Translations under genes and position numbers: made by a program | In this document: positions 41,294 through 52,530 of the stretch, one piece after another | How the letters are laid out: each line of letters opens with the position of its first letter | Position numbering within the stretch: the first letter of the stretch is position 1 | Notes under the pieces: generated by a model | Told to the model about the DNA's origin: nothing | The model's input: the letters and a program-made list of their open reading frames with translations, nothing else | The model's database searches: none | Assembly (NCBI GenBank): GCA_009829735.1 | Contig: CM020619.1 | Span: 17,675,816 to 17,739,815, forward strand | Length of the DNA stretch: 64,000 bases | From: Pyropia yezoensis | Taxonomy: Eukaryota > Rhodophyta > Bangiophyceae > Bangiales > Bangiaceae | Direction: 5' to 3'

Positions 41294-43319
41294 CCCACCT
41301 CCCTCCCCCAACCCCAACGTTGCGGCCCTCCCGACGACCGAGCAGGAACACACAGGGGGAACGCGGCCGTGGGACGCACGGCGCCACCAACCCCGTGCGG
41401 CCGTGGGACCGTGGGACGCCCGACCCCCACCCCTCTGCTGGCGCTCCCTCTCCCGCTGCAGCACACGGACACCAAGCGTCACGTCGAGTACACGCACCAC
41501 AGCCAGGTGCACTCGGCAACGCCGCTTCCTCTCCCGCACCTGCACCCCCGCACGGCACGGCACAGGCGTTGGCGTCCTGCCCACACCCACCACCCCCGCC
41601 GCCGCGCCCGGCGCTTCACGAGCGAGCGCAGCGCGGCGGCGGGCCGCGGGACGCCGTTGCCGCGTGGCGCACCCCCTCCCTGCCTCCCCGGCCGTGCGCG
41701 CGTGCGTGCAGGGCGTAGAGGTGCAGGCCGGGGAGGGTCAGCCGCCAGACGCGGCCGGCAGCGGCGTCGCCCGCGACGTGCACGGTGGCGGCGGCGGCTG
41801 CGCAGAGACGCGGCGGCGAGCGCGGTGCCCGACCGCCTCACCACCCCCCCCCCCCACCCCCCCCGCCCCACCCCCCCCCACGCGGGTCGGCAGCCGTGAA
41901 TCCGCTCGGTCCAGGGGCTTGCCGCCGCCGCAGCGCTGCCGCAGCGGCCGGTGACAGCGACACGTTGACACCCACCCCCCCAGCCGCCGCCCGTGCAGAC
42001 GAGGAACGTCGGCGGCGCCACGCCGCCGTCCTGCGACCTGCCCGGTCGGGGCCGAGAGCCGAAACAGAGCGGCGGCGCGTCTGGGGTGGCGGCCCCTTCC
42101 TTCCAGTGAAGACGATTGACCCCTCGACTCCCCCCCCCCACCCCCTCCACCCAGAGCGGAGAGCGGCAAACAGCGCTCGCTGGGCCCCAGCGACACCAAC
42201 GGCAGCCGACAACCACGCGCCCTGTTGGGCCGGCCACGCGAGCAAACGGCTCGCCAGGCCCCCCCGAGCTGCTCGCCACTTCCTCATTGCCACCACCACT
42301 TCGGCGACACAAGTTTCCGACGCCGCCAACCATTGGAGGGCTGTGTCCCTGCGCGTCCAATGGACGGTCATCATGGGCAGGATTGGCCAAGCGCGAGGGG
42401 GGTAGGCTAGGGGGGGTCCCCCGACAGCGGCTTGACGTCGCATCGCGTAGTGACCCGACGGGACCAGCACGTGGCGGGGGGGGCACGGCAGAGGCCGGCG
42501 CGGCCACTTGAGCGAGCCCTTACACGGGTCTTGCAAGCACGAAATCACCGAGAGGGCGGGTGGACCACAGCCCCTCCAATCGTCTGGCGTGGAGGACAGA
42601 GGGGAGGTTGACTGCAAGATGTAAGTACCAGGACATAGCCGTGGAGAGGGGTGCCCCGTTTGTCGCCGGCAAGCCCACCAGCAGCCGCGGCGTGGTGGTC
42701 CACCGCCAGCTGAGAGCCGCGGTAGGGGAAAGTCGGGGCCTTCTGAGGCGGCGGGATCTGCGAAGGTGAACCGCCAGTGCCATCAGAGGACCCCACGAAC
42801 GGGACCAAGGGTGGACCCCTCACCCCACCCGTGGCACCATGGAGGCCTTTACAGCCCAGGATCTTAGCCAACAACTGTCATGCGATAAGAAAGCCGCCTT
42901 GAAGATTCAAAGAATGGGCACTCTGTCGGCCTTCGCAGTGGACGAGTGGCCCCTCTGGCCTCTAATTTTTTGTGAACAAACTTCTTGCGAAAGTGTAGGT
43001 CGATCACCGATGTGCCTGGTACTGTAGTTGCCTGCCGCGACTGTGGTTTGCGGACGCTTGCGTGCGGGGTGGCGAGCGGACGACAAGTAATGCCGCCGAT
43101 GCTTCCAATTGCATCGGCCATCGAGGTACATTCAATCGGCGTAGCGCAATAAAAACCCCGCCCGAGCAGAATGGAGACGTGGTGCGCCAGCCGAGGTGGC
43201 AGCGCTGACGTCCGACAGGGACTGCCACTATTTTTCGCATGCATGGATGTTGAACACACAAACATACTGTACTTTCGGGATCGCGACCGGATGGAGAGAA
43301 GATGACCGCGAACGCTTTA
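40403..43319. other. GC-rich intergenic region, no supported gene
   Basis: Upstream of the Hint gene. 40403-42130 is low-complexity and full of GCC/CCG and C runs; all large frames translate to Ala/Pro/Arg repeats. From about 42130 base composition becomes more even. A stem-loop with CCGATGC/GCATCGG arms lies near 43098-43119. Short frames such as 42839-43027 are not supported. Confidence 0.4.
41259..41292. repeat. Homopolymer of 34 C
   Basis: Uninterrupted C run on the plus strand, about 0.86 kb upstream of the Hint gene start. Confidence 0.85.
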
Positions 43320-43438
43320 TTGTGCGTCCCGTAAAAAGTGGACGTGCACGCGTCGTGCAGTGTGGATTTGATTGGTCCAGTGGCCGATATTTGGCATGAT
43401 CACGACACGAGCACGTTCACTTTTTACGGGACGCACTA
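43320..43438. mobile_element. Mariner-like MITE, 119 bp
   Basis: Ends are near-perfect inverted repeats: left TTGTGCGTCCCGTAAAAAGT, right reversed TAGTGCGTCCCGTAAAAAGT, continuing for a few more bases. TA dinucleotides flank both sides (43318-43319 and 43439-43440), the target duplication of Tc1/mariner elements. Non-coding. Confidence 0.75.
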
Positions 43439-43491
43439 TAGCAAGGTTTGCAGTATTCTTATGGTGGTGAAGTCCCCCGTACACGGCGGTA

Positions 43492-43705
43492 CAGTCTGTA
43501 TCCGGTAATATGCGCTCCAGTTGTATGACAGGGGGTCATATAACTGGGAGATTTTCCTCGCACGAGGGTCCCTCAGCGCTTGCAGAGAGTCTGTGGCATC
43601 CCAAGAAGGCACGTCATTGGTGGAAGTGTTCAAAATGTGATGTTGTGTTGAAATGGAGGGTGGGCTACATTGTACGCAAGGGGTCATACAAGTGGATACA
43701 GACTG
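43492..43705. mobile_element. Second mariner-like MITE, 214 bp
   Basis: Perfect terminal inverted repeats CAGTCTGTATCC, flanked by TA on both sides (43490-43491 and 43706-43707). Internally it has a stem-loop with CCAGTT/AACTGG arms and GTATGAC/GTCATA pairs (about 43514-43546), and a related GGGGTCATACAAGT near the right end. The two MITEs are only 53 bp apart but have unrelated termini. Confidence 0.75.
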
Positions 43706-44716
43706 TACATCAGGGCGGGCCAACAGGACATCTCTCTGCTATTTACATCGCATCTGCGCAGGCGGTTGTGCGGCTGGTCGACCGCACGAGACACCAGCGA
43801 GTCCCTTCTGCAGAGCGAGCCCTTCTTGTCCGCACACCTCTTTGAGTTTAGTAGCCGGGCTGTCGGCAGGACACAAGTGCGATGAACAGCAGGAAACTGG
43901 CAAGCTACGATCATGAACTGTGACGGCGGCGGCGGTCGACAACCGATGGTGTGGTCCAGCGCCGCTTCAGCGTGATGCTTCTGTCTCGTTGTCAGGTGCT
44001 GCGGCCACAATGAGTAAAAAAAACCCGCATCTCGGGGCGTCTCCATGTCGACAAGCGAGGCTAGGGGTATAAACCACTTCAAGCGGTCCGGGCTAAGAAA
44101 AAAGCGGGCGCAGGTGCTTCCGAGCGGGGGTGTCACCCACGACGGTCAGCGGCACGCCCTCCCCCTCACCCCCCCGTCACCCCCACGCAGCAGAGTCACC
44201 CGCGGCACCCGCCCGCCCACACGCTTGCCTGCCTGTCAGCCTGCCCCCACGCCCACCATCCTGCCAGTCGCCCGCCAGCTACGCCGCCCACCAGCCAGGT
44301 CACCCGCCCGCTACAAAAAAGCAGCCTGAGGCGGCCAATCCCGCCCTCCACTCACCCCACCGCTGGTCAGGCACAAGGACGGCGCCCGGAGAAGACGCGA
44401 CGCCGGCAGCATGATGGGAGGAGATGTAAGGATGAGGGGGGTGAGGTCGATAGCGACTGCGCGCTCCGCCGTCTGATTAGTGCGGCAAAGGGTGGTGAGG
44501 ACCGCAGCGGACAGAGGCGGCACCACCGCTATAGGGGTGCTACAGCCGCTGCGATAAGAGGCGTGGCAGCGGCAGGGAATTCAGCGGCAGAGGTGGGGAA
44601 AGGGGGGCGCGCGGCGCAACCACCCAGCGGTGGGAAAGGCGCGGTGGCGGAGGCCGGCGACCGTCACCATAGCAGCCGTCACCATCCGCAATCTCGTCCC
44701 CCTCCAAAAGAAAAGT
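43706..44716. other. Intergenic region downstream of the SEL1 gene
   Basis: Non-coding by appearance. Proline-rich frames around 44045-44414 reflect C-rich simple sequence. Nothing else was recognised. Confidence 0.35.
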
Positions 44717-47128
44717 TTAGGACGCCACCCCCACGCTCCCCTTGCCCTTGGCCTCCGCGGAAGTCGCGGCCCGATAGAGCCCCAGCATCTCCCGTGCCCG
44801 CTCCCGGTCGCGCTCCACCCCCCGCCCTGAGTGGTAGCACCGGGCAAGCACGCCCAGGGCGGGCGAGTTGCCCGCCGCGGCGGCGCGGCGCAGCCACCGC
44901 ACGCCCCGCTCGTCGTCGCGGGGCGTGCCGATCCCGCGGAGGAGCGCCATCGCCCAGGCGGTCATAGCGGGGGGGTGGCCGCCGCGTGCGGCGCGCGCGT
45001 ACCACATTGCCGCTGCCGACGCGTCGCCGCGGCTGGGCGGGCGTCCCCCCCCCCCCCCGTCGCGGCCACCGTCCAGGCGGTGGTCGTCGGCCTCTGGGGC
45101 CCCCCCGGACAGGGCCCACCCCAGGTTGTACGCGCCAACCACGCAGCCGCCTTCGGCGGCGGTGCGGAACCAGCGGCGGGCCTTAGACGGGTCGCGGCGG
45201 GTGCCCTCCCCCGTCATGTAGCAGACGCCCAGTGCCGTGGCGGCGGGCGCGTGGCCCGCGGTGGCGGCCGCGTGGTACAGCTCCGCCGCCCGCCGCGCGT
45301 CACGGGCCACCCCCGCCCCCGACGCGGTCGCGTCAGCCAGCGCAGCGGTGGCGGCGGGGAGGCCCGCGGCGGACGCTGCCGCGTAGTGGGCCGCCGCCGC
45401 TGCCGGGTCAGCGGCCAGTACGCCAGGCAGGCCCGCGGCGGTGGCGTGGCCGAGGTGCAACGCCGCGGGGGGGTGACCAGCGTCGGCGGCGGCGGTCAAC
45501 AGCGCCACCGCCCGTCGGGGCTCCGTGCCCAGCAGCCGGGTGCCGAGCGCGTCGCGGGCGGCAGCGTAGCCCCCATCGGCAGCGACGGTTAGGTAGTGGA
45601 GCGCGCGGTCGGGATCCCGGCGGGGGACGCCCCGCCCCATCTCATAGCAGCGGGACAGGTCGTACGCGGCGGCCGCGTCGCGGGTGCCCCCGTCGACGGC
45701 ACGCGCGAGGAGGAGCGTCGCCCGGCTGGCTGCAGCCGCCCGCTCTCCCCGAGGCGCCGACCGCGGGGGGGGGTGCGCAAAGAGGTACCGTGCGAGCGCC
45801 AGCAGCGCGTCGGGGTTGTCCGTCGCCGCCGCGGCGGTGAGGTCCGCAAGGACCGTCGGGGAGGGGGGCTCCCGCCGGCTGCCACCACCGCGACCGCCGC
45901 GGCCGCGTACACCGCCGCCGCTGCCGCCGCTGCCGCCGCCACTCCCACCGCCTCCGACCATCAGCGGCGGCTGTGCGGAGCGACGCCCGTGCGCCGCTGC
46001 CCCCCGCGTCGTGCAGCCGGCAGCCTCGTCTCCGCTTGTCGTCGGCGCCGAAAGAAGGGGTGGTGGCGACGGGGAGGGCAGCCGCGAGCCGGTCGTCAAA
46101 GACGGCTCCTCCCCCCCAACCCCGCGGTCGGTCGACGTGGCGGTGGCCGACGACACGAGGGAGGTCATTCCCACCGACCCCGTTCGGTAGTTGACCAACA
46201 CCCCTTCGGCGGGCGGCAGCCGCTCGACGGGCATGCTCCTCGCCCGCCGCGCGGCATTGGACGCACCCGTACTGCCACCGCCGTCGCCACCGTCGCGGCC
46301 TCTGCCTCGGCCTCTGCCGCGGGAGTCTTCGCCGCCGCCGCCGCCACCGCCGCCGCCGCCGCCTACACCTCGTTGCGACGACGGGGCTGCCGCGTACCGG
46401 CGGGGCGGCTCCAACACCCCCGACGGATCGAGGGTGGAGGCAAACGACGAGCCGTTCCCCCCCCCATCGTCACTGCCCAGCCACGGCGCCCAGCCGCTGT
46501 CCGAGCCCCCCCCTCGGCTGCTGCCGCTGCTGCTCCGCCGCCGCCGCCGCGGCCGCCGCCCGCCGTCGCTGCAGCTGCCGCCGTCACTATCGTCGGCGCC
46601 GCTGCCACCGAGCCGACTGCCGCCGCCGCCGCCGCGGCCGCCCCCGCCGCCGCCTCGCCCGCCCCCCCTCGGCTGACGCACCGACGCATCGCGGCGGGAG
46701 CGGGGGGCGCCACCGCCCCCCCCCCCTTCCCGCCGCGTCCGCACCCGCGACGACGACGGCGGCGGCGGCGCGGCGGCGGCCACACTCGCCTCCCGCGCGC
46801 GGGCAAGCCACGCGGCGCCGCCACCGCGGCGTTCGGGGGTGGCCATCCCCGCCGTCCACCACGACGCGTCGCACCCGTCGCCGCCGCCGCCGCCACCTCC
46901 GCCGCCATCGCTGTCGGTGGACGAGCCGCCGTCGCGGCCGCTACGGCCACGTCGGGTTCCCCTTTCCCCCCCACCGCGACCGCGGCGACGGTCACCCCCA
47001 CCGCCGTCGCGGCTCGAGGGGTGCGTCGGCGGCTCCGCACCGCCCTTGAGCCGGCGGGGCCGCGACGGCGCCACCCGCTCGCGTAGGCGTGCAAGCCGGC
47101 TGGGCGGCTCGGCCGCGTCCCGCCCCAT
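44717..47128 (-). CDS. SEL1-like repeat protein
   Basis: 803 aa from the ATG at 47128; the frame opens further upstream only from non-ATG codons. Residues 1-430 are low-complexity, Gly/Ser/Arg-rich and probably disordered. From about 430 to 790 there are consecutive SEL1 repeats, TPR-like helix pairs, seen as ALLLARAV, YDLSRCYEMGRGVPRRDPDRALHYLTVAADGG, ALGVCYMTGEGTRRDPSKARRWFRTAAEGG and LARCYHSGRGVERDRERAREM. At least seven or eight units are visible. One unit carries a Gly/Arg insert. SEL1 repeats act as protein-binding scaffolds, for example in ER-associated degradation or signalling. There is no signal peptide or membrane segment here, so an ER role is not supported. Function beyond scaffolding cannot be given. 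Confidence 0.82.
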   Translation of the reverse strand: MGRDAAEPPSRLARLRERVAPSRPRRLKGGAEPPTHPSSRDGGGGDRRRGRGGGERGTRRGRSGRDGGSSTDSDGGGGGGGGGDGCDASWWTAGMATPERRGGGAAWLARAREASVAAAAPPPPSSSRVRTRREGGGGGGAPRSRRDASVRQPRGGGRGGGGGGRGGGGGSRLGGSGADDSDGGSCSDGGRRPRRRRRSSSGSSRGGGSDSGWAPWLGSDDGGGNGSSFASTLDPSGVLEPPRRYAAAPSSQRGVGGGGGGGGGGGEDSRGRGRGRGRDGGDGGGSTGASNAARRARSMPVERLPPAEGVLVNYRTGSVGMTSLVSSATATSTDRGVGGEEPSLTTGSRLPSPSPPPLLSAPTTSGDEAAGCTTRGAAAHGRRSAQPPLMVGGGGSGGGSGGSGGGVRGRGGRGGGSRREPPSPTVLADLTAAAATDNPDALLALARYLFAHPPPRSAPRGERAAAASRATLLLARAVDGGTRDAAAAYDLSRCYEMGRGVPRRDPDRALHYLTVAADGGYAAARDALGTRLLGTEPRRAVALLTAAADAGHPPAALHLGHATAAGLPGVLAADPAAAAAHYAAASAAGLPAATAALADATASGAGVARDARRAAELYHAAATAGHAPAATALGVCYMTGEGTRRDPSKARRWFRTAAEGGCVVGAYNLGWALSGGAPEADDHRLDGGRDGGGGGRPPSRGDASAAAMWYARAARGGHPPAMTAWAMALLRGIGTPRDDERGVRWLRRAAAAGNSPALGVLARCYHSGRGVERDRERAREMLGLYRAATSAEAKGKGSVGVAS

Positions 47129-49365
47129 CGGAGAGGGGGCACTCCGCGACGGGGGTCGGCTTGGCAGGGGAAGGGGTGTCGACGGAAGGGGATTGGGGAG
47201 CGCGAGGGGGGTGGTGGCGCAGCGTCGCGGGAGCCACGAACTACGAAAAAAGAGCGTGCGCCCGCGAGCACAGCGTGTATGCGTCTGCCGCCGCAACGCT
47301 CAACGTTGCCCGCCGGCACACGGACAACCCGCGAGGCGGGCGCGCAGTGGCAGCAAGCGGGGGACACGGGGGACGGACACGGGAGGGCGGCAAAAGGGAG
47401 AGGGAGGTGGCGTCAGAGCCGCCGGTGGGCAAGGGGCCGCGCCCCACACCCTCCACCGCCGTGGCTGTCGGCGCGGAGAGCGGCGAGACGGGACGCCAGG
47501 GAGGAGGGGGCCTCGAGGGGGGCGTCCCACAGAGTACACGGCCACGACGCCAACCTACCCTCGGCGGTGCGCGACCGCCACGAGCACCCCCCCTCCTCGC
47601 CCACCCCTTCCGTGAGTCGGACGCCACGGGGGGCGGCGCACGCACGACACCAAAGCGGAATCTACTCGCGCCACCGACACGACGGTCCCCGCGCGTGGAT
47701 GCCGCACCGCCAGGCGCCGCGCGACACGCAAGCGCACAGACGCGCGCGCATGAAAGCAGAGAGGGAGGTGGCACTCTCCGCGCCTGTCCGCCCCCCTTGT
47801 CCCCCTCACCTGCGCACCGCCAGATGTGCCTCTCCTGGATGCCCCCTGGCAAAGGCCCCCTCCCGCAAAGCCTTTGGCCTCCCCCAGCCGTCGCTGATGG
47901 CGGAGGATGGAAACAAAAGAAACAAAAGAGAAGCTCCGCTGGCGGAATAGGCGACACGCCCCTCTGGCAGGCGCACTCTTGCTGCCGACAGGGGGACACT
48001 CACCCTCCCCTTCATCCCCCCCCCCTGCCCCCCCGCCCATGCATCCAGGGACGGGGAGGACTGGCGGGAAACGGGGGGGGGCGGGGGGCACGGCAGTGGC
48101 ACACACAGCGTCGTCTCGCTCCACACCCCCATGAGCGTGGGTGGTGCCCGCCTCGACCAGTCGTCCCCTGCCACGCTTCTTCCCCCCCTGAGCGACCACG
48201 TGCTCCCCTCGAGGCACCCACGGCTGGGCCTTTCTGGCGTGGGTGCCGTGGGAGGCATCCACGTTGCAGGCCGTGGGGAGTCACCTCGCGCAGCGCTGCC
48301 GCCGGTGGGGTGGTCACAAGAATCCCGCCCGGCCCACCACCCACAGCGACGGGATTACTGTGGGTGTGTGCAGTGCACGCTCCGCGCACGCGCCCACCGA
48401 GCGGGGGCCCGCCCGTGGGAAGGGGAGGGGGGGATGGGGGCTGTCGATTCCCTCGTCCTGCCCACCGCGTCCTAGGACGAAAAACAGGATCCACCCTACC
48501 CACCCATGGGGAAAGCTGATTGGCCGTCTTGCTCCTCCCGTACGTACAATACTGTACGTAGGCCACCCCCGTGGCAATTTCGGTGGCGGCGCCAGCGCGG
48601 GGGCCTGCCGCGCGGGCCGCTTTCTCCCCCCACACACACACCGCCTGGAAGCGGCGCGCGGCGGGGCGCCCCCCCTCTAACCCCGACTCAGTGGGTGCAC
48701 GGCCCGCCGCGCGCGGCTCTCGGACACCCACGGCTCGTGGGCGGGCGGCGGCGGGGTCTTGGCAGGCCGCGCGGCGGGTGGCAGACGTTGAAAGACGTCG
48801 ACTCGGTGTGCGCTCGCCGACGACGGGTCCCTTTTGTCGACGGCCGGTCACGCGGGTGACCACGCGCCACACCACCCTGTGTTTGGGTGGTGGTGGTGGT
48901 GGCAAATGGTCGCTTCCTTGCTCCACCAACCCATCCCCGCCGAGCGGGGCCTGCTGCACACACAACCCCCTCCCTCGGCCCACCGGCCGCGCCGCCCCCC
49001 GTCCGCCTCCGCTGTTCGCCGCCGCCGCTGTTCGCCGCCGCCGTCGCCTCCACCGCCGCCACTGCCACCGCCGTCTGCCGTCGTCGGTTAGGCGCCTCCA
49101 CCGTTGGCGGGGGGCGCAAAAACTCACGCAAAAAAAAAAAAGGTGGCACACGCTTTTGCCGCGGCGCCCCCAACCCCGGTGCGCACCCCGCAAACGGCGT
49201 GGGCCCCCCGAGGCGGCCGACGGGCGCTGTCGTCGACGGATGCGACGTCGCCGCGCTCGCACCGCCCGACCACAGCGTTGCTGCCGGTCCTCTGCCACGC
49301 CGAGGCGGTTCCGCCGGGCGGAATCCGCCCCCCCCCGACAGTGAGGTTAACGACGCGGGGAGGGG
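47129..49365. other. Intergenic region upstream of the SEL1 gene
   Basis: GC-rich with no domain-bearing frame on either strand. It contains a TGG run near 48888-48901 and an A run near 49130-49141. The first few hundred bases probably hold the SEL1 gene promoter; no motif was recognised. Confidence 0.35.
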
Positions 49366-50018
49366 CAGCGCAGCACTGCTTATCCCCTGTCAAGATACAA
49401 GCCCGATTTTGGCCAGATCTCTTGCTTCGTTGTGCAAATTCTTGCCCTGCTCGAGCACGAAAATGAACGGCTCAAGCAGAGTTTCGCTTTTCTGATCGAG
49501 GGGATGGGCAGAGGCCAAAGAATCTCCACCAGGATGCCCGACACGACGGCTGCTGTCAGTGCTCTCTCAACCAATGACAACAGCGGTGGCGCTGCTGTTT
49601 GCTGGACGGAGCGTTCCATTGGTCAGAATTCACGTTGTAGATGTTGAGCAAGGTGGAGAGATTTTTCCGTGCAGACCCTCGAAAGCTGTCGTCGCGCTGG
49701 TTTTTGCTTTACCATTGCGAGAGATTGCGCGGTTTTTAAACGCGTTTGTATAAACATTGCTCCCAAGCGTAGCGATGGTCGGTCGCTTCTTTGCGCTTCA
49801 CGAGAGTGCTCTCCTGCCCCGTGCGCTACCGGTCATACCTAAGTAGGTGGCGACTACCAATCGCCCGAGCTGTTGTAGGCAGAAAGCAAGAAACGGGGGT
49901 AAAAGCGGTGTCTATGATGCCTTGAGGGGGGGTCGATGCAGGTTTTATGCAGGTTTTTGCTCGAGAATTTCCCAAAAAAGCAAGAAACATTTGACAGGCG
50001 ATATGCAGTGTTGCGCTG
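49366..50018. mobile_element. Non-autonomous DNA element with 28-bp terminal inverted repeats
   Basis: The left end CAGCGCAGCACTGCTTATC and the reversed right end CAGCGCAACACTGCATATC continue with CCCTGTCAA and GCCTGTCAA, giving 28 bp with three mismatches. The 653-bp body is clearly less GC-rich than its flanks and has no convincing gene (a small plus-strand frame at 49432-49647 begins MQILALLEHENERLKQ). CAG-type ends recall hAT elements, but no 8-bp target duplication could be matched, so the superfamily is open. Confidence 0.6.
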
Positions 50019-51681
50019 CAGGGAAGTCGTGGGGAGGGGAGCGGGCGTGCGTGCGCGGCATCGTCACGCCGCTGGGAGGCGGAGAATTACAATTCGCGCT
50101 ACACTCTGCCCGGCGTAGCGCCGCCGCCGCCGCCACCGCTTCCGCCGCCGCCTGCCGCAGCGGCTGCCGCCGCTGCTTCCACCGCCGCCGCCAGAGCGGC
50201 CGCCCGCCACACCGAGTAGTGACACGGGTCCGCTTTGGCCGCCCGCGAGTGGAGGTGGGCCGACAGGCGGGCGGGGCCGTCCACCTCCGCCACCGCCGCG
50301 GCAGCGAGGGGGATCGGGGGGGGACCCCCGGGGGGCGCCACCCCCGCCGCGAGGGCAGCGTCTCCCAGAAGCGACGTCACCCCCTTCCGCCGGTCCGACG
50401 TCGCCGCCGCGCCCGCGCCGGCGCCGTCCCTGGTGGCGCCTTCCCTAGAGGCGCCGTCACCGTCGGCAGCGGCGGCAGCAGCGGCGGCGGCGGCCGCAGC
50501 GGGTCGGGGGGAGGGCTGGGGGGTTGACAGCGGCGGCAGGCCCAGGTGCGCCGTCCGCAACGTCCGGGGAGCGGCCAAGGCAGCCGCGCACAAACGGCAG
50601 GGGGGGGGCGTCAGCGCCAGTGGCGGCATTGGCCACAGCGGAGGCGGGAACATTCGGCGATGCAAGCGGTAGCTATAGTGGAGACACGGCGACGGCAGGG
50701 GCAGCCACTGCGCCTGCCGCAGCCGGCTCCGCGACCACCCCACCTACTAGCGCCCCATCCACAGCCGCCGCTCCTCCCTCCTCGCCGCCCCACCCGCCGC
50801 CGCCCCCCCCCCGTGGGCGCGAGGGCCACTCAGCGCGCCCTCACTGGGGGGGGTCGGTGGAATTCCGCCCCGCCGGCGGGCTTTCACCCCACCAAGCGGA
50901 AGGGGGGGGGGATGGCGGGGAGGGGGGGAGACGGTTCCCCGAGCCCCTCACTCCGACCTTTCACAAGGCAACTCGGTCGCCATGCGGTAGAGGACTGGTA
51001 GGGACTTACTGGCAAGATCCGCGTTCTTACTACTGTGGGCCCAGTGTGAGCTCGGTCCTCCCACAGGAAAAAAGCTCTTATTGCTTTTTATTGCCTCTGG
51101 GGGGACGACTTAACGCTTGGGGGGACCACTGGGGGGACCGCACCATCGTATTTCGTTGCGTGAAGGGACCCTGGGGGATTTACCAGTCCGGAGACGCTTA
51201 GAGCTGTCACAGGCGGATGAAGCATTCGAGTGGCCGCCGTAATGCACACCCCAAACTTGCGAATCCTCCACAGTCCCCCCACGGCGATAATCACCCCCAC
51301 AAATCATCAGAGAAACCCATATCGGTGGCGCCCGTCCCGGACCAGGTGCCCAAACCAGGCCAGGATGCATCACAAGCCTGTGTGCCGCGTTACATGTCTG
51401 TACGCACGCCGCCCGTTGCGACCATCCCCCCTCCCCCGTCACGTGTCCGCGCGGGCCCTGCGCTTCGCTGGCCCTGCGCTCCCCGCTGGGCGTACTCTGC
51501 ACGAACTTCGCCCCATTGCACCAGCCGTGTACGGGTTGGACGTTACCCTTCTGCCAGGCAGTTACGAGAGATTGTGTGCGTGACGCGCTCATGACCCACC
51601 ACTGAGTGCTGGTAAGCACGGCTACTAACATGTTGTTGTGGCTCTATGCAATGCATGTCTTCTTTCTGTCACGTCACGTGA
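50019..51681. other. Intergenic region with one weak Ala-rich frame
   Basis: A minus-strand frame at 50099-50743 encodes an Ala-rich stretch with a less repetitive core (LLGDAALAAGVAPP, then ARLSAHLHSRAAKADPCHYSVWRAAALAAAVEAA). It could be part of a gene but has no recognisable domain. The rest (50950-51681) shows no gene. Confidence 0.3.
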
Positions 51682-52530
51682 ATGCCGGAGTGGATGCTTG
51701 ATAGGATGCTTAGGTCGTCGGCGCTGGTTTCGCGGGTCCTTTTTCGTCGCCTCCCCATACACGCCTACAATGCATCATCCACAGCCAGCGCCCGCCCCGT
51801 GCAGGACATGCCGAATCCCCCTACCTTCGGTGCCGTGCCATCTTCTGGTACCAGCACCTGGCTACAGATGACCGCTGCGGCTCTGGGGGTTGTGACATCC
51901 TTCAGTCTGGGACTTTTGGCGCTGAACTCATCCCAATATTTCTCATCGACCTACGCGCAGCTGGACAAGATAGAGTCGTCAACCCGCTCGCAGCTGAAAG
52001 AAGCGGAAATCAAGATGGAGTCGTCCCTGGACAAGATGGAGTCGTCGCTGGGCAAGATAGAGTCGTCAACCCGCTCGCAGCTGAAAGAAGCGGAAATCAA
52101 GATGGAGTCGTCCCTGGACAAGATGGAGTCGTCGCTGGGCAAGATAGAGTCGTCAACCCGCTCGCAGCTGAAAGAAGCGGAATACAAGATGGAGTCGTCG
52201 CTGGACAAAATGGAGTCGTCGCTGGGCAAGATGGAGTCGTCAACCCGCTCGCAGCTAAAGGACGTGGAGAATAAGATTGACTCGCAGCTGGACATGATGA
52301 ACATGCGGGCATGCTTGCAGGACCTGCGCGCGCACTTTCTAAGCAACAGCTTACCGGACGCTTCCAATGGCCTACTGTTTGCGCTCAGGTCGACGAACTT
52401 GGAGAAGCTGAAGACAGAGGAGGACGTCCTGAGGATGGAGCTGCACCTGCTATCGATGCAGAAGGCCCGCGGCAAGGATTTTGACGCTGCGGAGGAGGTG
52501 CGGGCGTGGATAGATCGTATGGGGAATTGA
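51682..52530 (+). CDS. Membrane-anchored coiled-coil protein with 29-residue repeats
   Basis: 282 aa from the ATG at 51682. The N-terminus is basic and amphipathic (MLDRMLRSSALVSRVLFRRL), like an organelle targeting segment. One hydrophobic helix follows at about residues 60-82 (AAALGVVTSFSLGLLAL). Residues 93-205 are a coiled coil of a 29-residue unit (KIESSTRSQLKEAEIKMESS, then LDKMESSLG) present three times in full and a fourth time in part. The last 70 residues are helical and charged without repeats (LEKLKTEEDVLRMELHLL). It resembles small mitochondrial or plastid membrane proteins with a soluble coiled coil, but I recognise no family. The gene has no intron and lies alone. Confidence 0.72.
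   Translation: MPEWMLDRMLRSSALVSRVLFRRLPIHAYNASSTASARPVQDMPNPPTFGAVPSSGTSTWLQMTAAALGVVTSFSLGLLALNSSQYFSSTYAQLDKIESSTRSQLKEAEIKMESSLDKMESSLGKIESSTRSQLKEAEIKMESSLDKMESSLGKIESSTRSQLKEAEYKMESSLDKMESSLGKMESSTRSQLKDVENKIDSQLDMMNMRACLQDLRAHFLSNSLPDASNGLLFALRSTNLEKLKTEEDVLRMELHLLSMQKARGKDFDAAEEVRAWIDRMGN
51967..52300 (+). repeat. 87-bp tandem repeat within the coiled-coil gene
   Basis: In-frame units at 51967-52053, 52054-52140 and 52141-52227, plus a partial fourth from 52228. The first two appear identical at nucleotide level, showing recent duplication. Unit length is a multiple of three, so copy changes keep the frame. Confidence 0.88.

Noticed and set aside
40386..42507. Several long frames on both strands
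   Set aside because: Same composition effect. Only the part below 40402 on the minus strand has a signal peptide and Hint motifs.
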